DNA of 11,106 nt from Candidatus Omnitrophota bacterium (GTDB lineage Bacteria > Omnitrophota > Gorgyraeia > Gygaellales > JAHJCI01), in NCBI GenBank assembly GCA_018813085.1, contig JAHJCI010000014.1, forward strand, positions 1 to 11,106, in the 5' to 3' direction. Positions within the stretch are counted from its first letter, which is position 1; each line of letters starts with the position of its first letter. The position numbers and the translations under genes are program-made. This document shows, one piece after another, positions 1 to 6,866 of the stretch. The notes under the pieces are model-generated. The model was not told the DNA's origin and did no database searches. It saw only the letters and a list, made by a program, of their open reading frames with translations.

Positions 1-884
<884 letters not shown>

Positions 885-900
885 TATTTTAAATTATAAT
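885..900 (+). promoter_or_regulatory. possible -10 region(s) abutting trmD
   Basis: The 16 bp before the trmD ATG are pure A/T and hold TATTTT (885-890) and a perfect TATAAT (895-900) directly touching the start codon. There is no Shine-Dalgarno sequence before this start. A -10 box at 885-890 would place transcription near the ATG and give a leaderless or near-leaderless message. I see no convincing -35 hexamer at the right distance; the GTTAC repeats lie there instead. This is a weak, sequence-only suggestion. Confidence 0.25.
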
Positions 901-1653
901 ATGCGCATAGATATTCTTACCATATTCCCCGGGATGTTTAATGCGGTTTTGAATGAATCGATTATTAAACGCGCACAGCTTAAAGAAAAGGTGAAGATAG
1001 TGCTTCATAACATACGTGATTTTTCTCTTGATAAGCATTGCAAAGTCGATGACCGTCCTTTTGGGGGAGGGCCGGGCATGGTGATGCACCCGGAACCGAT
1101 ATTCCGGGCGGTTGAACATGCTTTAGCTTGCGCCTCGGGCAATAAAGCCGCAGCGCGGAAAAGACGCTTCGGCCGCAGCAGAGGAGCTAAGAGGAAAATT
1201 ATCCTCCTTTCACCTCAAGGTAAGAGGCTAGATCAGAAGAGCGCCAAGAAAATGGCTAAAATGAAGCAGATTATCCTGATCTGCGGGCATTATGAAGGCA
1301 TAGATGAACGGGTGAAGAGGTTTTTGGTAGACGAGGAAGTCTCCATTGGCGATTACGTGCTTACCGGGGGAGAGCTTCCTGCGATGGTGTTTGTTGATTG
1401 TATCGTCAGGTTGCTTCCGGGAGTGCTGGGTGAAAAAAAATCCTTGCATTTTGAGTCATTTGAAGGTAATTTATTAGAATATCCTCAATATACAAGGCCA
1501 GCGAATTATAAAGGCATGCAAGTTCCTCAAGTGCTCTTATCCGGTGACCATAATAAGATCCAGGAATGGAGGAAAGAGGAGTCAATTAAGATAACAAAAA
1601 AAAGAAGGCCTGATTTATTCAGATCAGGAGAGAAGAAAGTCAAGAGGGGATGA
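901..1653 (+). CDS. trmD: tRNA (guanine-37-N1)-methyltransferase TrmD
   Basis: TrmD methylates N1 of G37 in tRNAs reading CNN-type codons, using S-adenosylmethionine, and prevents +1 frameshifting. It is a SPOUT-class trefoil-knot enzyme acting as a dimer. The N terminus [13 protein letters not shown] matches the family start exactly, fixing ATG 901 although no ribosome site precedes it. Motifs in order: [11 protein letters not shown] (50-60), LSPQG (103-107), [10 protein letters not shown] (128-137), [14 protein letters not shown] (148-161), Arg170, YTRP (197-200) and LLSGDH (212-217). By comparison with the remembered Haemophilus influenzae protein there is a 16-residue Arg/Lys-rich insertion between about 79 and 99, just before LSPQG. 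The residue aligned with catalytic Asp169 is Glu185. Length is 250 residues, normal for the family once the insertion and a short C terminus are balanced. It is followed by rplS after 1 nt, the classic trmD-rplS pair. Confidence 0.97.
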   Translation: MRIDILTIFPGMFNAVLNESIIKRAQLKEKVKIVLHNIRDFSLDKHCKVDDRPFGGGPGMVMHPEPIFRAVEHALACASGNKAAARKRRFGRSRGAKRKIILLSPQGKRLDQKSAKKMAKMKQIILICGHYEGIDERVKRFLVDEEVSIGDYVLTGGELPAMVFVDCIVRLLPGVLGEKKSLHFESFEGNLLEYPQYTRPANYKGMQVPQVLLSGDHNKIQEWRKEESIKITKKRRPDLFRSGEKKVKRG

Positions 1654-1654
1654 A

Positions 1655-1987
1655 ATGGATAAAATAAAACTAATCGAGCAGGAATACACAAAAAAAGAAA
1701 TTCCGGATTTTAAAGTCGGAGATACGGTTAAGGTGATGACCAAAATTCCCGAAGGGGATAAAATACGCCTGCATCCTTTTGAGGGTATAGTCATCTCAAG
1801 AAAGGGTAGTGGCCTGAGGGCTAGTTTTACCGTAAGGAAGATTTCCTACGGAGAGGGCGTAGAGCGCGTTTTCCCGGTTTATTCGCCGCAAATAGAGTGT
1901 ATAGAAGTCTTGCGAAAGAGCAAAGCCCGCCGGGCAAAACTTTATTACCTGAGGCAGCGTGTAGGAAAAGCAGCAACTAAGGTTTAG
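1655..1987 (+). CDS. rplS: 50S ribosomal protein L19
   Basis: L19 is a structural protein of the large ribosomal subunit at the interface with the 30S subunit. The 110-residue product shows the family signature almost unbroken: [12 protein letters not shown] near residues 17-28, [14 protein letters not shown] (41-54), [17 protein letters not shown] (58-74) and [16 protein letters not shown] (92-107). Length is typical of the family. The ATG lies one base after the trmD stop, with a purine-rich GAGGGG ribosome site inside the last trmD codons, so the two are very probably co-translated. Gene order trmD-rplS is widely conserved in bacteria; the usual upstream partners rpsP and rimM are absent here. 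Confidence 0.98.
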   Translation: MDKIKLIEQEYTKKEIPDFKVGDTVKVMTKIPEGDKIRLHPFEGIVISRKGSGLRASFTVRKISYGEGVERVFPVYSPQIECIEVLRKSKARRAKLYYLRQRVGKAATKV

Positions 1988-2063
1988 TAGCGCGGATTTA
2001 ATTTTCCTGCCAAAGCATCCTTTTCTATTCTGATAACCTAAAAGCATAACTATATTAGCCGGT

Positions 2064-2678
2064 ATGGCAAGTTTTGCCATAGAGAGAAGGTTAAGAAAAC
2101 AGGGGTTCACTACGATTATCGGAGTGGATGAAGCCGGGCGCGGCCCTTTGGCGGGCCCTTTGGTGGCAGCAGCAGTATGCCTTCGCTCAACCCGTTTCAG
2201 GAGCCGTGTTGACGACTCCAAAAAGCTTTCCCCGAAGGAAAGGGAAATTGCTTTCCGTGAGATTATCCAGAAGTCGCTTTTCGCATTAAGCATAATCGAC
2301 GAGAAAAAAATAGACGAATTGAATATTCTGGTTGCAACAAGAGAGTGCATGCAGAGAGCCATCGTAACCCTGGTAAGCAGATTAAAAGAGAAAAAGATTT
2401 GCATATTGGTCGACGGTAACATGAAGTTAAGGCTGCCAGGCGAGAGTATCCTCGAGATTATAAAAGGGGATGCGTTGTCTAAGACCATAGCGTCTGCTTC
2501 TATTCTGGCGAAAGTAAGCCGCGACCGGATAATGTCTTTATACGACAGGTTGTGGCCTGAGTATGGGTTCTTGCAGCATAAAGGCTATCCTACGCTTCTA
2601 CACCGCAATGCCTTGAAAGAATTCGGTCCGAGCCCAATCCATCGCTTGTCTTTTTCTTATTCTAACCCTAAAGGGTAG
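2064..2678 (+). CDS. rnhB: ribonuclease HII
   Basis: RNase HII cuts the RNA strand of RNA-DNA hybrids and nicks at single ribonucleotides in DNA, starting ribonucleotide excision repair. The four metal-binding acidic residues of the family are visible: Asp22 and Glu23 in GVDEAGRGPLAGP, Asp117 in LVDGN and Asp136 in KGDALSKTIASASILAKVSRDR. The C-terminal part has the usual HKGYPT segment (172-177) and a GPSPIHRLSF ending. At 204 residues it has family length. ATG 2064 gives a normal-length N terminus (FAIERRLRKQGF before the first motif), but no good Shine-Dalgarno sequence precedes it, so the exact start is less sure than the identity. It sits 76 bp after rplS, in a commonly seen rplS-rnhB-yraN order. 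Confidence 0.96.
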   Translation: MASFAIERRLRKQGFTTIIGVDEAGRGPLAGPLVAAAVCLRSTRFRSRVDDSKKLSPKEREIAFREIIQKSLFALSIIDEKKIDELNILVATRECMQRAIVTLVSRLKEKKICILVDGNMKLRLPGESILEIIKGDALSKTIASASILAKVSRDRIMSLYDRLWPEYGFLQHKGYPTLLHRNALKEFGPSPIHRLSFSYSNPKG

Positions 2679-2733
2679 CCCTTACTATTCCTTTTAAGGA
2701 AGGGGCCAAAGGACAGGCCTTTCTAAACCTATT

Positions 2734-2742
2734 AAGGAAGGG
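2734..2742 (+). promoter_or_regulatory. ribosome binding site of the yraN-like gene
   Basis: The sequence AAGGAAGGG ends 4 nt before ATG 2747, and its AAGGA part lies 8 nt away. This is a clear Shine-Dalgarno site and supports that ATG as the start. Confidence 0.7.
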
Positions 2743-2746
2743 TCTT

Positions 2747-3127
2747 ATGTCTGAGCCGAAATTAGAATTAGGCCTTAAGGGCGAGTTGCTCGCGGTTAAT
2801 TTTCTCAAAAATAACGGCTACAGAATTATCAATACTAATTACCGTACGAGATTAGGCCAGATTGATATTATTGCCAAGAATAAAAGGACTATTTGTTTCA
2901 TCGAGGTGAAGACGCGCAAGAATCAATGGTTTGGGAGTCCTGCCGAAGCAATAGATGCTGCTAAACAACGCAAAATTTCTCAAGTCGCTTTAACGTTTCT
3001 AAAACAAGAAGGCCTGCTGAATTATCCGGCCCGCTTTGATGTAGTTGCAATTTCATGCCCGGATGTGCAGCCGAAGATAGAGTTGATCAGGAATGCCTTT
3101 GAATTGGATTACCACTACTTTTATTAA
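2747..3127 (+). CDS. yraN: YraN/UPF0102 family nuclease-fold protein
   Basis: This 126-residue protein belongs to the YraN/UPF0102 family, whose members have a restriction-endonuclease-like (PD-D/ExK) fold and whose cellular role is poorly defined. Visible family features are LGLKGELLAVNFLKNNGYRI (8-27) with the early GE pair, NTNYRTRLGQIDIIA (29-43) and the core FIEVKTR (51-57). The acidic and lysine positions Asp40, Glu53 and Lys55 are in place. The usual GEIDxIA segment reads GQIDIIA here, so Glu is replaced by Gln38. A strong ribosome site precedes ATG 2747. The gene follows rnhB by 68 bp, an order seen in many bacteria, which suggests a nucleic-acid role but does not show one. Length is normal for the family. 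Confidence 0.9.
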   Translation: MSEPKLELGLKGELLAVNFLKNNGYRIINTNYRTRLGQIDIIAKNKRTICFIEVKTRKNQWFGSPAEAIDAAKQRKISQVALTFLKQEGLLNYPARFDVVAISCPDVQPKIELIRNAFELDYHYFY

Positions 3128-3148
3128 CAATAGATAAACAGAGAAGTT

Positions 3149-3155
3149 AAGGAGG
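3149..3155 (+). promoter_or_regulatory. ribosome binding site that sets the fhs start
   Basis: A perfect AAGGAGG lies 5 nt before ATG 3161. A GTG at 3155 would extend the frame by two codons but overlaps the last base of this site, so it cannot use it. The ATG at 3161 is therefore the better start. Confidence 0.85.
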
Positions 3156-3160
3156 TGGCG

Positions 3161-4855
3161 ATGTTAACTGATTTAGAGATTGCCAGACGCGCGCGATTGG
3201 TGCCAATAAAGACAATTGCCAAGAGCTTAGGGCTTAAGGAGAAAGAACTTTATCTTTATGGAGACTATAAGGCGAAAGTATCTTTGTTAAGTTTAGAACG
3301 TTTAAAGAACAGGAAGAATGGTAAATATATTGATGTAACAGCAATAACACCTACCCCCTTGGGCGAAGGAAAGACGGTTACCACTATTGGTCTGGCTATG
3401 TCCTTGAACCGCATCGGCAAGCGGACCGCTGTTTGCATCCGTCAGCCCTCACTGGGTCCTGTATTTGGGATAAAAGGGGGTGCGGCCGGCGGAGGCTATT
3501 CTCAGGTCGTTCCAATGGAGGATGTCAACCTACATCTTACCGGTGATGTCCATGCAGTAGGCTTGGCGCATAATCTCTGCGCGGCATTTTTGGACAATTC
3601 TATCCTTAAAGGAAATCCGCTTAATATAGATCCTTCCTCGATAATGTGGCGTCGCGTAGTCGATGTCTCAGACAGGTTTTTGCGCAATATAAAGATTGGT
3701 TTAGGCGGGTCACAAGATGGCTTCCCGCGGGATTCTGGATTTGATATAACTGTGGCCAGCGAGGTAATGGCTATACTTGCGCTAACCAGCAGGCTGGAGG
3801 ATTTGCGTAAGCGCCTTGGTTGGATAGTCTTAGCTACCACAAAAGAGGGCAGGCCCGTTACTGCCGAGGATATCAAGGTAGCTGGAGCAATGACAGTTTT
3901 GCTTAAAGATGCGATTAAGCCCAATTTGCTTCAGACTATTGAGAATACTCCTTGTTTTGTCCACGCCGGCCCGTTTGCCAATATCGCCCATGGTAACAGC
4001 TCCGTCATTGCTGATAAAATCGCTTTGAAGCTTTCGGAGTATGTTATTACTGAGTCTGGCTTTGGCGCTGACTGTGGGGCAGAGAAGTTCTTTAACATAA
4101 AGTGCCGGATAAGTGGTCTTCGGCCTGATTGTGTGGTTTTGGTTTGTACTGTCCGGGCGCTGAAGATGCATTCCGGTAAGTTTACTGTTGTTGCAGGCAA
4201 GCCTCTTGACCGCAGGCTCCTGCAGGAAAATCTGGAGGCTCTGGAGCAAGGGTGTACTAATTTAGAGAAGCAAATAGAAAATATGAAGCTATTTGGCGTG
4301 CCTGTGGTTGTGGCGATAAATAAATTTACTACCGATACAAAAAGAGAGATAGAGCTGATTCGAAAAAAGGCCATCAAGGCAGGCGCAGAAGATGCAGTCC
4401 TCAGTGAGGTTTGGGCAAAAGGCTCTAAAGGCGGCAGGGATCTCGCTCGGGCAGTCGTGCGCGCTGCCGAGAAGAAATCCAGTTTTAAATTTCTCTATTC
4501 ACTTAATTGGCCAATCAAGAAAAAGGTTGAGATAATTGCCAAGAAGATTTACGGCGCGGGAAGTATTCGTTATGAGGATATTGCCAGGGCTAAGATAAAG
4601 CTTTATACGAAGCTTGGTTACGATAAACTGCCTATATGTATGGCCAAGACTCACCTTTCCCTTTCGCACGACCCTAAATTAAAAGGACGTCCTCAAGGGT
4701 TTACTTTACCCATCCGGGATGTACGTGCCTCGGTCGGAGCGGGATTCTTGTATTTCTTATGTGGCCAGATGCGTACAATGCCGGGGTTACCCAGCCATCC
4801 CGCAGGCGAGAGGATTGATATTGATTCAGACGGGAAGATTACAGGACTGTTTTAG
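3161..4855 (+). CDS. fhs: formate-tetrahydrofolate ligase (10-formyl-THF synthetase)
   Basis: Fhs joins formate to tetrahydrofolate with ATP, giving 10-formyl-THF. It is the entry step of the methyl branch of the Wood-Ljungdahl pathway and is cytoplasmic. The product is 564 residues, close to the roughly 560 of the acetogen enzyme. Motifs in order: the YGDYKAK segment near 33-39, the ATP-binding loop [10 protein letters not shown] (63-72), [74 protein letters not shown], the acidic-glycine segment [31 protein letters not shown] and the C-terminal KITGLF. The sequence is complete, with no missing motif. An AAGGAGG site supports ATG 3161. It is followed by a 115-bp AT-rich repeat spacer and then fchA-folD, so it forms the front of a one-carbon gene cluster. 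Identity is unambiguous. Confidence 0.98.
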   Translation: MLTDLEIARRARLVPIKTIAKSLGLKEKELYLYGDYKAKVSLLSLERLKNRKNGKYIDVTAITPTPLGEGKTVTTIGLAMSLNRIGKRTAVCIRQPSLGPVFGIKGGAAGGGYSQVVPMEDVNLHLTGDVHAVGLAHNLCAAFLDNSILKGNPLNIDPSSIMWRRVVDVSDRFLRNIKIGLGGSQDGFPRDSGFDITVASEVMAILALTSRLEDLRKRLGWIVLATTKEGRPVTAEDIKVAGAMTVLLKDAIKPNLLQTIENTPCFVHAGPFANIAHGNSSVIADKIALKLSEYVITESGFGADCGAEKFFNIKCRISGLRPDCVVLVCTVRALKMHSGKFTVVAGKPLDRRLLQENLEALEQGCTNLEKQIENMKLFGVPVVVAINKFTTDTKREIELIRKKAIKAGAEDAVLSEVWAKGSKGGRDLARAVVRAAEKKSSFKFLYSLNWPIKKKVEIIAKKIYGAGSIRYEDIARAKIKLYTKLGYDKLPICMAKTHLSLSHDPKLKGRPQGFTLPIRDVRASVGAGFLYFLCGQMRTMPGLPSHPAGERIDIDSDGKITGLF

Positions 4856-4856
4856 G

Positions 4857-4966
4857 AAATCAAATATCAAATAGCAAAAATCAAAAATAAAGATTAAGAA
4901 TCAAAAATTTTAATAACTTTTTGATATTCATATTTGATATTTGACTTTTGATTTTTGATATTAAAC
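4857..4966. repeat. AT-rich inverted word-repeat spacer (fhs-fchA)
   Basis: This spacer is built from variants of ATCAAAAATCAAATATCAAA on the left and their complements on the right. Positions 4860-4873 are a perfect 14-bp inverted match to 4931-4944, 4875-4886 match 4946-4957 (12 bp), and 4900-4907 match 4919-4926 (8 bp). The first two pairs are interleaved rather than nested, so they cannot all form one simple hairpin. No coding potential is seen. Function is unknown; similar AT-rich word mosaics are, from general memory, common between genes in several uncultured bacterial phyla. Confidence 0.8.
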
Positions 4967-4970
4967 TGAA

Positions 4971-5531
4971 ATGTATCGAAATAAATCGCTTAAAATATAT
5001 TTAAATGATTTAGCGGCAAAGCTGCCCGCTCCCGGAGGGGGTTCGGCAGCAGCTCTGACTGCGGCAGAGGGCTCGGCTTTAATCAGCATGGTTGTTAATT
5101 TCACCCTCGGTAAATCCAAATATGCAAGATACCATAGAGATTTGCTTAAGGCCTTGGCGGGCTCGGAAAAAATCAGAGCCAGATTCATCGAATTAGTAGA
5201 TTTGGATGTCGCTGCTTTTAAAAGTAAAGATATAAACAAATCCTTAAGCGTGCCGCTGGAAATAGCCAGGCTTTGTTTTGATGCTTTAAAGCTCTGCCCG
5301 CCGCTGGTAAAGAAGGGAAATATAAATTTAATCAGCGACGTAGCAGTGGCCGCTATTTTGCTTGAGGCCGGTTTTTCAAGTGCCCTGTTTAATGTAAGGA
5401 TAAATCTGAAATACCTGAAAAACAGAAAGCGAAGGGACAAGATTAATAAAGAGCTGGATAAGAAAAAATCCGGCATAATAAAGATACGCAGGAATTTGGA
5501 GGAAAGAATAGATGAAATTATTAGAAGGTAA
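4971..5531 (+). CDS. fchA: methenyl-THF cyclohydrolase FchA (cyclodeaminase/cyclohydrolase family), compact form
   Basis: FchA interconverts 10-formyl-THF and 5,10-methenyl-THF, the second step of the methyl branch after Fhs. It belongs to the formiminotransferase-cyclodeaminase C-terminal domain family. Visible motifs: the glycine-rich PGGGSAAALTAAEG (21-34), the acidic-aromatic DLDVAAF (77-83), VPLEIAR (94-100), ISDVAVAA (121-128) and NVRINLK (141-147). At 186 residues it is shorter than the usual 205-210. The shortening lies between DLDVAAF and VPLEIAR, where most homologues have about 30 residues and this one has 10; the reading frame is intact there. The C terminus is a basic, charged helix-like tail. 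There is no Shine-Dalgarno sequence before ATG 4971. The last 20 nt overlap folD, implying coupled expression. A cyclodeaminase role in amino-acid breakdown is possible in principle, but the fhs-folD-metF context argues for FchA. Confidence 0.9.
   Translation: MYRNKSLKIYLNDLAAKLPAPGGGSAAALTAAEGSALISMVVNFTLGKSKYARYHRDLLKALAGSEKIRARFIELVDLDVAAFKSKDINKSLSVPLEIARLCFDALKLCPPLVKKGNINLISDVAVAAILLEAGFSSALFNVRINLKYLKNRKRRDKINKELDKKKSGIIKIRRNLEERIDEIIRR
5498..5503 (+). promoter_or_regulatory. ribosome binding site of folD inside fchA
   Basis: GGAGGA lies 8 nt before ATG 5512, within the last codons of fchA. It supports a folD start that overlaps the upstream gene by 20 nt. Confidence 0.75.
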
Positions 5532-6351
5532 ACCGGTCGCAGCCAGGATAAACGATAATCTAAAGAAAGAGATCGAGGAAATGAAACTAAAACCCGTATT
5601 GGCAAGTATACAGGTAGGAGAAAATGCGGGTGCCGAGGCTTATGCCAAATCACAGAAGAAGGCTGCGCAGAATTTAGGCATAGAATACAAGTTCCATAAA
5701 TTAGACCAGGCAACAAAGGCACGCGAACTCATAGATTTTATCCAGGATTTGAATCAAGACAAGGGTATCAGCGGAATAATCCTGCAAATGCCCTTGCCCG
5801 CACACATCGATTATAAAAAGATGAGCAGCTTTATCCTGCCTGAAAAAGACGTAGAAGGAATGCATCCGGCTAATGCCGGAAAGATTGTTTTTGGTAAAGC
5901 TAAGATTCTTCCCTGTACCCCGGCAGCTGTTATGGAGTTGTTGAAAGAAACAGGGATTGATTTATACGGAAAAGAAACAGTGATCATTGGGCATAGTGAA
6001 ATTGTTGGTAAGCCGTTATCGCTGCTTCTTCTTGAAAAATTCGCCACGGTTACGGTCTGCCATATCGGAACCTTCGCTGCGGGTAAATTAGAAGAGCACA
6101 CCGGCCGTGCTGAGATTTTGATTGTCGCAGTAGGCAAGGCAGGATTGATTAAGGGAGAATGGGTCAGGCAGGGCGCCGTAGTTATTGACGTAGGGATAAA
6201 CCGGGTTGAAGGCAAGATCGTAGGGGATGTCGGGTTTGAAGAGGCGGCTAAACGCGCAAGTTTGATTACTCCGGTTCCCGGCGGCGTAGGGCCGCTTACC
6301 GTAACAATGCTGATGCGAAACGTGGTTGAGGCTGCAAAAGGGCTTAAATGA
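5512..6351 (+). CDS. folD: methylene-THF dehydrogenase FolD, with altered cyclohydrolase site
   Basis: FolD normally carries two activities: NAD(P)-dependent methylene-THF dehydrogenase and methenyl-THF cyclohydrolase. The 279-residue product is of family length. Motifs: ILQMPLP (90-96) with Gln92, KDVEGMHP (112-119), PCTP (134-137), the nucleotide-binding loop IIGHSEIVGKPLS (158-170), ILIVAVGKAG (202-211), VIDVGINR (224-231) and the signature PVPGGVGPLTV (254-264). Ungapped alignment with remembered E. coli FolD puts Tyr44 at Tyr50 but Gln48 at Lys54, the lysine needed for cyclohydrolase chemistry, and Glu115 at Asp121. Against the human enzyme, the two NADP 2'-phosphate contacts Arg173 and Ser197 become His161 and Ile185. 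Inference: this is mainly a dehydrogenase, probably favouring NAD, with the cyclohydrolase step left to FchA encoded just upstream. The last 4 nt overlap the next gene as ATGA. Confidence 0.96.
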   Translation: MKLLEGKPVAARINDNLKKEIEEMKLKPVLASIQVGENAGAEAYAKSQKKAAQNLGIEYKFHKLDQATKARELIDFIQDLNQDKGISGIILQMPLPAHIDYKKMSSFILPEKDVEGMHPANAGKIVFGKAKILPCTPAAVMELLKETGIDLYGKETVIIGHSEIVGKPLSLLLLEKFATVTVCHIGTFAAGKLEEHTGRAEILIVAVGKAGLIKGEWVRQGAVVIDVGINRVEGKIVGDVGFEEAAKRASLITPVPGGVGPLTVTMLMRNVVEAAKGLK

Positions 6352-6857
6352 TTCGAAGATATTTCCATCAATTAACTACAGGTATTTCCTTTGGTTTAAC
6401 TTCGGCTGTTATTACTTCACTGGGCATGATTGTGGGTTTGAATTCAGCCACTTCTTCAAGGCTGGTGGTTATTTCGGGCATTGTAATTATGGCAATAGCC
6501 GATGGTTTATCCGACGCCGCAGGCGTTCATATCTCCGAGGAAGCAGAGTTGGAGAAGGGAGGGGCTAAGCATAGCAATAAGGAAATCTGGGCCGCTACCA
6601 TCGTTACTTTTATTTCCAAATTTACTTTTACCCTGACTTTTGTTATGCCTTTTTTAATTTTCTCCCTGGGTAGCGCGGTTATTGTCGCCATTATCTGGGG
6701 AATGGCATTGTTGACCTTCCTTAACCTGAGTATAGCGAAGATTAAAAAGGAGAATCCTGTAAAACTTATCATAGAGCATGTTTTATTGGCTTTATTTGTG
6801 GTTGCGATTTCTCATAGCGTGGGACATTTAATGTACAGGTGGATAGGGTTAAAGTAG
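6348..6857 (+). CDS. small VIT/CCC1-like integral membrane protein
   Basis: This 169-residue protein has five predicted membrane segments, at about 13-32, 38-58, 82-104, 108-128 and 139-160. It resembles the VIT1/CCC1 family, which moves Fe(II) or Mn(II) out of the cytoplasm by proton exchange. Supporting features are the N-terminal SFGLTSAVITSLGMIVGL segment and, after the second helix, ADGLSDAAGVHISEEAELEKGG, which matches the family pattern of a small-residue helix leading into an acidic metal-binding loop. That loop is only about 20 residues, far shorter than in plant VIT1. The first ATG overlaps the folD stop as ATGA, and metF starts 9 nt after its stop, so it sits inside the folate operon. 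Why a metal transporter-like protein belongs there is unknown; the pathway does need much iron. Substrate and direction cannot be read from the sequence. Confidence 0.72.
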   Translation: MIRRYFHQLTTGISFGLTSAVITSLGMIVGLNSATSSRLVVISGIVIMAIADGLSDAAGVHISEEAELEKGGAKHSNKEIWAATIVTFISKFTFTLTFVMPFLIFSLGSAVIVAIIWGMALLTFLNLSIAKIKKENPVKLIIEHVLLALFVVAISHSVGHLMYRWIGLK

Positions 6858-6866
6858 AAGGGAAAG

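Noticed and set aside
1796..2488. 230-codon minus-strand frame opposite rplS and rnhB
   Set aside because: It crosses two well-identified genes and the gap between them, and its translation shows no family motif; it is an antisense shadow.
2679..2722. Possible hairpins or terminator between rnhB and the yraN-like gene (CCCTT 2679-2683 with AAGGG 2700-2704; AAAGG 2708-2712 with CCTTT 2718-2722)
   Set aside because: Stems are only 5 bp, they include purine/pyrimidine runs that pair by chance, and no T-run follows.
3155..3160. GTG 3155 as the fhs start
   Set aside because: It overlaps the last base of the AAGGAGG ribosome site, while ATG 3161 is correctly spaced.
4961..5722. 253-codon minus-strand frame opposite fchA and folD
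   Set aside because: Its hydrophobic look comes from reading Lys/Glu-rich and Leu/Ala-rich codons in reverse; the plus-strand genes have full family motifs.
6326..6568. 80-codon plus-strand frame overlapping folD and the VIT-like gene
   Set aside because: It is a different frame of the VIT-like gene; the ATG 6348 frame gives coherent membrane segments and family motifs.
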